From contig NW_025941275.1 of NCBI RefSeq assembly GCF_000764305.2, positions 583,111 to 647,110 of the forward strand: a stretch of DNA of 64,000 nucleotides, in the 5' to 3' direction. The position numbers and the translations under genes were made by a program. This DNA comes from Hyalella azteca. Lineage: Eukaryota; Arthropoda; Malacostraca; Amphipoda; Hyalellidae. Below, piece by piece: positions 25,539-37,500 of this stretch (within the stretch, counting starts at the first letter, position 1; each line of letters opens with the position of its first letter). Below the pieces are notes generated by a model. The model was given only the letters and a program-made list of their open reading frames with translations. It was not told the origin of the DNA and did not search any database.

Positions 25539-28500
25539 TTACCTCTGAACTCTCACCTTTTCCTGCAATTGCGAGACTTTGGTCTTCTCCTGCTCGAGCT
25601 GTTCGCTGAGTTTGGCGACTTCAGCGCTCAACTCGTCGCGAGCTCGAGATACTTTCTCCAACTCGACGACGATCTCTCCAACCGTGCGCATCTCCGCAGC
25701 ACCGAGCACCTGCACGCGATCATGGAAATTTATTGGTAATGAACTGACATCGTCATACAGTGAGTGCAGCGTTAGTGGTGAGGGATGAAGCGGTCACCAG
25801 CACACAGTGCAGCGTTAGTGGCGAGGGATGAAGCGGCCAGCACCATACGGTGCAGCGTTAGTGGTGAGGGATGAAGCGGCCAGCACCATACGGTGCAGCG
25901 TTAGTGGTGAGGGATGAAGCGGTCAGCACCATACAGTGCAGCGTTAGTGGCAGCAGCCAAACTTCTGTTATGTCTAATTTTACTCACAGAAATCTTTGAA
26001 ACCATTGAGCAGGACAAGAGCATATATATCACACGCGTTCAAAAAAGTAAAAAATTAACTGAGAAGAAGAATGGGAGACTGGAGACCAGTTTAAAATGAA
26101 TTTTCTGAGATCTTGCAAGTAGGACAGAATAAATTAATAAATTACTCTCTCTGAGAAAAAAGTAAGATTGTTAAATAATCACCAATAAAAAATTTGAAGT
26201 TGGTTGAATTCATTAAATTTCGTTGAATTATTTCACGAGTAGTTTACTGACACAACATGCAATGTAAACAAATGGTGCAGCTAATTATCAAGAAGGTTTC
26301 ATGACCTCGCAAAGTTTCTTATTCCTGAGCTTGACTTTCTCGAGCGAGTCTTTTAGACTCTCAACCTCGAGCCGCAGCGCCTGGATCTCAAAGTCACGCT
26401 TCTCCACCTCGCTTATGGGCACGAGCACCGAGCCAGTGTTGGATGGTTGGGCAGCCTGGAACGAGTATAAAATATTTGTGTAATACTGCAGAGATTCATA
26501 CGTAATGAGATGAATGAGATTTCTGCCGCACTATTGGTATTGTATTAAACAATACAACACACTAATATTCATCTCTTCAGTAAATGACTACAGGAGGGAA
26601 TATTCCCTCCTGTAGTCATTTACTGAAGAGATGAATATTAGTGTAATGGATGAAGGAGTATAGGAGTAATGGATGAAGAGAAAAAAAGTGTTTCATACTT
26701 TCAATACTTACCGTTTCAATAATTTAAAAGACAAATGAACAATAAATAAAAAAGACAAATAAAACAGAAAAAAATAACGATAAATGACACTAATAGATAC
26801 ATTTGTTCTCTACTTCAGCTTGTGCACAGTTCAATTTCATGGCACGCAATATTTTGCCATCCCAGTTCACTCATTGCAAAAAAGTGCTCATTTTAATTGC
26901 GTTGGCCTCATCACAGGAACTAAGAGATAGAGGCAAGTTCTTCACCCAGCATATTGACGTTTGTGATAAAGGGAACAATAACAGTTACAAACACAGACAC
27001 ACTTGGCAACAACCAAGCTTCAAATACAGAGACACACGCAGCAACAGCCAAGCTTCAAACACAGGCAGCAACAGCCGAAATTCAAACACAGACACATTCG
27101 GTATACACAAAGAAAATCTCACCCTCTGTTTAGCAAGATGTTCAGCGTATTTCTTCTGTCTTGCTTCATTTGCAATGGTATTACGAACAGAACTGTCAAG
27201 ATCAGAGAAGAAATTATCACTCTTGGGGGTCTCAGCCTTGGAAGTAGCAGACTTTTTGGTGGATTCCACCACCCCGTTCTGAGGTCTCTTGGCCTCGCTC
27301 TGCTCAACATCAAAGTCAATAATATTGACTCTGCTCAACATCAATATACGAGTCAATACCTAAAAAGTACAACAATGCAATTATGTGGCATAAGTAGTGG
27401 TTCAACACAACTATTTGGTTTTTGAAATTTAGGTTCCACTAGCCTTAGTAAGTTTACAATTGAGAGTACCTTTCTTCAAGTGGACAAACACACCTTCTTG
27501 TCATTCAAAGAATTGAATTCCGAAAGTGATATGGTGACCGGCTTATCTTTTTTCTTCTTTTTGGTCTTGGAATTTTCTCTTGGTTGTTGCTCAGCCGCAT
27601 CAGGAGCAATTCTGTTAGCTTCATAATCTAATTTAGAGAGCATTAGAGCTTCCCTCAACTCCTTTTCATGGACCTCTTCTACGTACTGAAAGAGAAAAGC
27701 ATAGAATTAACTCGCATTTTTTCAGTAGAAAAGTACAACTTGGATTGGCATGCTCGAGAATCATAATAGAGTAAATAAAATTATGAGGAAATAAAATAAC
27801 ATTAAAGTAGACAAAGTTATGAGTAACCTGACATAAAAATATTTAAAATTACATTCAGTAATTCTTTTTCATCGTGTTTCAATTACTTGTGACAACTATA
27901 TATAAAATTTCGTCATAGAATAACTTTCTAATGTGCTCTTTTCCTAGACTTTCAGTGGTAGAAATGTCCCGAAATTTTCCATCATGTTTTAAAACCCTTT
28001 TGTGGGCAAGAAAAGAAATATCCAGAAATTGAAATTTCAGAAACCAGTGCAAGAAAGTAAGAAGTATATGAAATAATCACTTGATGTATTTTAAAAAAAA
28101 ATTCATATTGGAGGTGTAAATTGCACTTTACAAATTTATTAAATGCAGTCCCTACACAAAATTCATTCTTTATAATTAAAATTTAGTTTATGCAATTGAA
28201 GATATCAATATTTAAATTCAATTTGATTCAATTCAATCTTGAAAGTTAACTTAAGTAGTTAAATATATATTTATACCATCAAACAGGGTAATAAGGGACG
28301 GGCAGGGTAATAAGGGACAGTGCTAAACATTTCGTAGAAATGTTATATATAGCAGCTAAACTAATTAAAATATTGCAAAACTAAAAATAGTGGCATAAAG
28401 TTCAACATTTTTCCTATCTATATAGCATAATGCACGTTAAATCATATCCCTGAAAAAAAGTGTGGAAAGCGAAATTTTGGAAAAGTACCTCTGCTAAGGT

Positions 28501-31500
28501 CTGTAGCCAAAAAAATGTTCACTGTATTAAAAAAATTTACTCTCATAAAAGTTGCACACTGGTGTTAGCTTAAGAACGTGCTCAACAGAATTGGCATAGC
28601 TCATTCCCCAAAAAAATGGCAGCCATATCCACATGATGGGATAATATGAGCACTCCTAAAAATGCATTTACAGTAGAACCTTGGTTAGCAAAGGCTCCAG
28701 TTAACAAAAAAAAATCAATTAACAACAAATAATTTGGATTACATTTACCTCACTTAGCAAAAAAAATGTTGCTTAACAAAAATTAATGCATCATTGGTCA
28801 TCACAAAATTGTGCATAGAATGTCATAGATAGAATTATGCTCCAGGCAACTTAGAATGAAAAGTAATTAACCTAAGCAACAATTTTTTTCTCAAAAATAT
28901 GATGGTTGTCACTAAAATATTCTTTTCTGTTTCAGGTATGTTTTTTACAATCTATTTTTACAACACTTCTCTTTAACTTCACTTCTTGTTTGTCTGTCTG
29001 TCTACTACAAATCTTGTATGTAATCTAAATTTAATACACTTCTACTTATCCTATCAATCTGAAATTTTGCACATTTGCGTAAAGTTGGAGACAATGCATG
29101 AATCAAATGACAAAATAAATAATTTTAGGAATAAAAATTTTTTTTTCAATATTAAAAAAAATGGAAAAAATAATTTTGTCCGCTACATACAAATCTTATA
29201 ATTGATATTTGACACACTTTTACCTGTCCAATTGATATGAAATTTTGCACACTTGTGTGAAGTTGGAGACAATGCATGAATCAACTGACATAATAAATAA
29301 TTTTGAACAAAATTTTATATATTAAAAAAATTGAAAAATTAATTTTTTAAATATTTGAAAATAAAATTAGAAATTCATTGTACATCTATAACATTGGAAA
29401 CACTGGATTCTTTAGAAGTATTGTCTTTAAAAAGTACCGGTAATTTTTAAACGTATATTATTGTTGTAGTAAATCACTGGACTCGATAAAATGGTGCAAA
29501 ATTACAGCCGTCTTGTAAGCCTAGCTACAGAAAAAATTCTTTGTGGCTGCTGATATGAAGTTTGCAGTGGACAAGGTTGTTGTCAATGTTCAATGGCATG
29601 TCCATGGATTAGGTAAAATCACATCAATAATACAGTAAAGTGTAATATCATGTCAATAAAGGAAACACAAGTAAAAATCACAGGAAATGTCATTTACATC
29701 ATCTACAAAGGAAGAGGAGGTCTTCAGAATAATGTTAGTAATAGATGAGTACGTATACTCTGCATGCTTCAAACGTTTTAAAATCAGGTTTTATTCCAAG
29801 TGTCCCTCATTGCCCCGTTCCCAGGGTTAACTCAGGAGGCTTTTATTTTGCATCTGGCACCTTTCAATTAGCATATGAAATTTTTTCAGAGATGCCATAT
29901 TATAGCCCTCACAAATGCCTTTAAAATGAGCACAAATTTTTTTATGAAATGTTTCATGATAATAAGTTATTAACAAAAAAAGCTGAAAACCGTCCCTTAT
30001 TACCCCATTTGACGGTACTTCTGCCTTCTGAAAAAAATGCAGAAGGCGCATGAATTTCATAGTACGAGACATAACTTCCATTTCAATGCTCAAATTTTAA
30101 TATTGGGGTGTGGTAGGTGGTGATACTAATGTATTGAATGATGGTCAGATAATTACCTAGTGATTGACAGAAGCATGGGGAGAAAGCTCCTAACACAAAC
30201 CAGAAGACTTATTGGATCTCTTTGGGAGGTGGTTCTAAGTGACCATCTATGGTTACTTGCATAGGTATGGTTAAAGGGTTAATGTCTCCCAATAACTTGA
30301 ATGGGAGAGTTTTCTTAACCCATTCATTTAATGTCTAATATTTCTTCTTAGTATACATTTATGATACACATATGTAGAATTTCAGGAAATTTCATTGAGA
30401 TGTCCATCTCGTGAGAGTAATAACAATACTGACATTTGATACAGTAATCATAATACACCAACAAGTAGTATGGTGAGCAGTTAGGATTAGTATAGCCACC
30501 TAATTCATTTGCATTCATTAATAAACTTCATTCGAGGGAACACATAATTTTAAAGTCTTAGATTTTACCATTCTTTATGTTACCTTTTGGTCTCTTGATT
30601 GCCAGTCCTCAGAGAGAGCCTTGTTGCCATCCTCCACTCCTGCACCATTGCACATGTTATTTGACTTCTTTTTATCAGCAGCTGCTGCTTTGCTGGCCTT
30701 GGAAGCATTTTGACTTGCCCCAGCTGATTTTTTCTTAGGTTTGCTATCACCAAAGGCCAATGCTTGCAACTGAAAAGCAAAATATGTAATAATTATTAAA
30801 ATAGAAATTGTGTAAAATGTCAAAATCCTAGGGATGTATTCATCAAAAATAGACTCATATATAATAAATAATTGCTTGTCTTTAGCATATAACATTGCAG
30901 CCCCATGGCATGGCTAGCCAATAAGTGCAGCTAACTTTTTCATAGAATCTTGCCATTCAAAATTTGCATCAAATACAAAAGATATTTAGTAATTTCAGGA
31001 TTCTAAAATTGTTCAACCAAAACTAGCACAGATATCTAGAGCCACATGGACTGTGAAACTATGGATTCATAATCAGCAATGGTAGGCATGGTAATCACCA
31101 GAAAGTTGTGATACACATCTCAGAAACCTTACCGTCAACCGGGGTAACTCGGGACTGGCGGGGTAATTCGGGACAGTCCTCCGACACGGCGTAAAACTGT
31201 TATAGTAGCAAAACTAATTGGAATATTGCAAAACTAAAAATAGTGGCGTAAACGTCAACATTTTTCCTATCTATGTAGTATAAAGGGAGTCGAAAAATAC
31301 GACATTTACTAGCTTTGAAAAATTAATAAAATGAGCCTAAACTTGTTTATGAAATGTTTCATCGTAAGAAGTTATTAACAAAAAACGCTCAAAATCGTCC
31401 CGAATTACCCCGGTTGACGGTAGTTCCCCAGCATTACATTCAATTCCAGAGATTCAAAGCCATCATTAAAAGCTTTAATTACTCATTTGAAGCATGACTG

Positions 31501-34500
31501 TAGATAAATTCCTTACCGTGTTGAAAATTTAGCATGAATTTATAAGATAAAGTCATCATATATTAATAGTCAGTAATACTGGAACCCAGGCTAAATTAAC
31601 AGGAGTCACTCGCTTCAGATATAGCTTGTTAATTGGAATGCTATTGTTGAGTCCTAGCTTGCTAAATATACAAGTTTCTTTATGGATGAGATGAGTATTT
31701 AGATAATTTTTTAAGAATTTTTGAAGAATTATAAATGGGATGGCACAAAATTTGGTGCATATAAATCGCTCATAGTTAATTTTTTAAAGAAAAAAAAAGA
31801 GATATTTTAGGTTGTAATTTTTAAAAATTATCTGTGAAATTATAATATTCAATTGCCAATTTTGAAAAAAAATCCTAATAAGGCTCATAGGCTAAAATAT
31901 AGTATAGTCTGATGGGGTAAGATGGGATCACAGCCTTCATGGGGTAAGAAAGGACCAGCCTATGACATGCACACTGATTGCACTGAGTTCAATTTGATAT
32001 AAGAATCTGTTAGAGCAACCATTTCCTGTCATTTCAGTGTTTGTTTCAACAATGTACTGCAAATAATGAATTCTAGGCAATATTTTTTAACCTATGTGGT
32101 GATAGGTCAGAAAATAGTTAACCTTATTGGGTAAATAAGCTCTGTCAAGTGACATAATATTTTTTTGCCAGGTTTGTGGATGGGTATTCAGGTAACCTCA
32201 AGTAAGAAGTAACTTTTGAGCCATACCAGACATTCCTACCAGTTACCCTTACTGCCTGATGTGCATTCTAATATGGGGGTAAAAAAGGACTGGACATGGG
32301 GTAAGATGGGACCACCAAATGGTTCAGTTTCATCCCACAAGTTTCATCTTACCCTCAAATGGTCCTATTTTACCTCATAGATTAAAATTATTCAACAGAC
32401 ATGCATACTGATTGCACCGAGTTCAATTTGATATAAGAATCTATTAGAGCAACTATTTCCTGGTAGGTTCAAGGTTTTTCATTTATTCATGGTATAGGTG
32501 CTACGAGCTTGTTAGTGATTTTGGTCCTGTCTTCCCCCATCTCTGACTGTATACTGAACTAGTGAAACTTCCAGTTCATAGGATCTACTTTCAAAGCCTT
32601 CCTGCTATTTTTAAGCTATGAATTTCCTGCTAGATGAATTACCTTCTATGTAATTATTAACATCAGTTACCTCCTATTTAATTATTAACATAAGCTTTGG
32701 GATTCCAAAGTCATCATTAATAAATATGTCACTTTTGAGCCATAATATTTCAGTATTAAGTAAATTGATTAAATTCCCTAATTAGGCATAAGCCAGAGCC
32801 TCTCATGTGAATCAGAGAAAAACACTCATGAATCTGGCCAATGTCACCCACACTCAGGATGATGTATGTTTTCGGTGAATTTTCCCACGCATTTTCACTT
32901 TTTTTAAGCTATTGCTGTGCACAGTTGGCGCAATGTAATGAAAATTTATTATCTTCGCGCACGTGTTCGCGCAATCCCGGCCATCTTTATTTTGGAAGAA
33001 ATTTTCTCCAAAGTCATATGGCAACACTGAACACCGTCTGTTTACATTTCGTATGTATAACAGCCGCAGTTTACGATTACCGTACCGTAAAATGGGGTAA
33101 CTTAGACCGGCGGGATAACTTAGACCACTTTTCATTTTTTTAACAAAAACCCCCACAACTCAAAAACTATTTGACATAGAAAAATTTTGTCAATGAGCAT
33201 TAAAGGCCTAATACTGAGGCTACATAACACAATAGAAAGATTTGAAAAGTTTGCATATCTAATAGGTTAAAAAATTAAAAATGTGACCCATGAAAAAAAG
33301 CTATTATTTAAAGCCTGTCAGAGTACCCCCTCCAATTTTTTTATTTTTTGGTTAAATAACTCCAGGTTTTGATGCATTGTAGTAGAACTCTTCTAGTTAC
33401 ATATGCAAATGACAAATTTGAGGAAAGTGTCATAGTTTGCAAATGGGGGGCACCGCCCCATAATGAGGGAAATGTGACTACCTAATGGCAGCCCTGATGG
33501 GGTAATATTGACTGGCTTGGAAATTAAGTTAAAATTACCATATAACAGACTCTGTAGAGTCTGAAACATAAAGAAAAAACATAAATAGGCTGTCAAACAT
33601 AAAATATGTTATATATGGTAATTTTATATTAACTTCCAAGCCGGTCTATGTTACCCCATCAGGGCTGACATTAGGTGGTCTAAGTTACCCCATTTGGGGG
33701 CGGCGCCTCCCATTTGCAAACTATGACACTTTCCTAAAATTTGTCATTTGCATATGTAACTAGAAGAGTTCTACTACAATGCATTGAAACCTGGAGTTAT
33801 TTAACCAAAAAATAAAAAAATTGGAGGGGGTACTCTGACAGGCTTTAAATAATAGCTTTTTTTCATGGGTCACATTTTTAATATTTTAACCTATTAGATA
33901 TGCAAACTTTTTAAATCTTTCTATTGTGTTATGTAGCCTCAGTATTAGGCCTCTAATGCCCATTGACAAAATTTTTCTATGTCAAATAGTTTTTGAGTTG
34001 TGGGGGTTTTTGTTAAAAAAACGAAAAGTGGTCTAAGTTACCTCGCCGGTCTAAGTTACCCCATTTTACGGTACATCCTTTACCGGCTGCAACGTTGTGA
34101 GGCCTCCTCAAGATATCCTTTGCTCACCGGAGAGTGACGCGTCTCTACCGGCGACCTCGGAAACGTTCATGCGGGGCACAAAGCTTATGCAGCCTTCCCA
34201 AGATCTTCCTTGCTTATCGGTGACTGGGAGTGATGAGTCTCTACTGGTGTCAGTAGCGACCTTGTAACTTCTACTGAGCACAACGTGTTCTACTGAGCAC
34301 AATGTGTCTTTCAGTAGATTCCTCTTGCTTATCCGTGAGTGACACGCACAATTAACAATATTGGGATTTTCTCTGTGTTGCCTGACGTAACGTTCATGCC
34401 GAGGCTGATTTCTGATGACCTGCATACCTGTTTCTAGTTTCCACTTGCCTGGAACGTTTTTTTTTTTCAAGGCGGAACGCTTTTTTTTAAGTGAACCTCT

Positions 34501-37500
34501 AATCTTAGATTTCCACTCTGTTACCCCATCAGGGCTGCCATTAGGTAGTCACATTTCCCTCATTATGGGGCGGTGCCCCCCATTTGCAAACTATGACACT
34601 TTCCTCAAGTTTGTCACTTGCATATGTAACTAGAAGAGTTCTACAACAATGCACCAAAACCTGGAGTTATTTGGAGTTATTTTACCAAAAAATATAATTG
34701 ATTTTACCACCTGGTCTAAGTTACCCCAAGAGCTGGGGTAACAAAGACCATCACTTTTTTTTAAATTACATAAAGTCTATGAGAGACAGGAGCCAGAAAT
34801 TTAAGGTGAGTGAAGCTAGAGTATAGACCTGTAATTCAAGTTTAATTTAGCTAGTAAAAAAATGGCATCATTTATAAAAAAAAGTGGTCTAAGTAACCCC
34901 ATTTTACGGTACGTTCCGTATCCGACAAGGCGGACAACCGGAAGAGTCAGAAGTAACCCGGACATGTCTTACTTACATTTTATTATTGTCAGTTCGACTC
35001 GCGTAGTCAATATAGGCCTACTTGGCTATATTGTTGACTAAAATAGCAGAACTATTTTAGCTTTCTAAAGTACGGCGCACGGCGCATTTTTTTACCAATG
35101 TAGTACGGCAGTATGGAATTCTGTATAGGTAATATATTATCATGTTAACAAAAGAATGTGTATCGAAAAATTTACCACCTTACACCTTCCACCGAAGTGA
35201 CAATTGATACTCAATTACTCATACTCTTACACTGAGCTCGTCAGAAACTGCGGGTGCGGACACCCGGACAGCTGCACTTCCTCTAACTCGCTTGCGTGTG
35301 GTTCAAAAACCGATAAAAAGTAGGCGACTCTTCCCTCCAATACATCACTAGTCGTGTATCCGTATCGACAAATTTGTAATGAATATGTTCCAAAATAAAG
35401 AATAAAAATTACGTATACTTTCGCAGAAAATTCTCACGATTTCACCAATACCAACAAAGTTCTCGAATCCACACAGAATGATGGGATAAACTGATAATCT
35501 TTCACGGCGTATGGCAACATTGTGTTGACTGTTGACATTAGACAAGACGGTGTCAGACACCTTGTTTTGGTCTTGTAAAGTTCAATTTCATAATAAATAA
35601 ATTTGATCCACATTTCACAGTGACATTTAAATGATGGAAAATTGTTTCAATGAAATCAACCATGTCAAACTAACGGAATAATTTGTTATAGTTTTAGGCT
35701 TCCGAAAATATTTCAAATCTCTATCAGAAATATCATAATTAATCATTCTCTTGCATTGACTATATTAACGTTATGATCCGTGCCGCCGCTGCCGCGCCGC
35801 GATCGTCATTTGTTTTTGCAGTTGCATGCCGGGCAACTGCTTTTGTTGTTCTGTGTATTCTCGCTCCCATGAATTGCGTGTTTAGTGTATGCATCATCAA
35901 AAAGTATGCTTGACAGCGTAGTCACGGTAGCTGTAATTACTTTATTAAGTTTACTTCTTTGCAGTGATATTAAGAAAGAAATCTTTAACGAACTAATAAT
36001 TTGTATAATTTTAATTGTTGAGTGGAAGACGCGCCTGCAGCCTTGCTGGCACGCAACATTCCAAGTGAGTTAGCCTACTTTATAGAAACTTAGCATACCC
36101 ATACGTGTTTTAAGCCTATAAGAAGTTCATTTTTTTGCCTGAAATAATGTTGTATCGAAAAACTAGTGTAGGTGTATCGGGAATAATATATGAACAGTCA
36201 ATATTAGAATTCCATCCTGTAGTACGGCGCACCGCGCAGGTCGTTAAAATGACGAAATAAATTCCCGTGCACCTGGCACATCTTCCTGACCATGGAATGT
36301 CACCCTTTCCTCATATCTCATTTCTTCAGCTAAAATAAGAAAAACAACCTCTTTTTACCCACAATTTTTTAAAATAATCTGTAAAATTATCTTTTTACAA
36401 GCAATTTTGGGAAACTTCTGCCTAATAATAGCTATTTCACATTAGAATAGCCTGATTAGATTTTCATTTTGACATTATACCTAACATCAATTTTTCAGAA
36501 AAAAAATAACAAGCAGGATTTTCCTAATCCTGCAAGACTGAAGATTATACTGATCAAATTGAATTAAAATAAGCTCGACTTATTTAAAATTACAACTAGG
36601 TATACTTGAACTAGGGATAGTAGGGATTAGGGAAGAACTAGCATCTGGTCTACGGGACAGGTTACAGTCCATAGTGGCCATAGTCTAGTCTGGAAAAGTC
36701 CTATTTTTGTCTGAAATATCGCGGCTCTAATATCATATAATTTCAGTAGGTATGAAATATCGCGGCTCTAATATCATATAATTTCAGTAGGTATGAAATC
36801 TCGCGGCTCGAATGTCATAAATTTTTGTTCGATTAAAAAATCGCGGTTTGCACTTCGCAAACATGTCATTTCATAAAATTTTCAACTTACGCAATCCACA
36901 TCGCTTTACCGTTTCCGCCAAAAATATCTTGCAGAAAAAACATAAACATCGTAATGTAAACAAATAAACAAAACGTTTGTTGAAGAAGTTTGACTGTTTA
37001 AGGGTAAAATTAGAGATTTGGGGTAACACGTGCATAAACTTTGTAAATAAATTCGCATTCGCACCTCATAAATGGCTTTTCATGGCCGAGATATGGAATT
37101 CACGGCTTGGTGAAACATAGTGACAAACCAGAGATTTTTTAGAATCAGTTCATTTTTAATTTCCTCGTTTACTCAAGATTTTAACCAATTTCTCAAGTAT
37201 GATAATGCTGGTATCCATGATACTTTACTGGTCTACTTATAGGACTCAAAAATGAACTTGAGGGAGAGTCTAAAAAACTCTCTGCTTTGCCACTATGCAT
37301 GATACTTTACTGGTCTACTTATAGGACTCAAAAATGAACTTGAGACAGAGTCTAAAAAACTCTCTGCTTTGCCACTATGTGGTGAAATAGAATCACGGCT
37401 CGTAGAAATGGAATCACGGCTGGCAAATCCATAAAACCACGGCTCGAAAAATTCAGTCACGGCTCGCCAAGTAGATATATTCCATACTAGGGCCCATAGT

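Noticed and set aside
26803..27425. long + strand ORFs over GKAP1 exon 4
   Set aside because: Antisense shadows of exon 4 and of the neighbouring degenerate tandem repeat.
35885..36073. 62-aa + strand ORF with a hydrophobic stretch and a GTGAGT after it
   Set aside because: Lies in GKAP1 intron 1 on the opposite strand; no matching next exon or homology could be seen.
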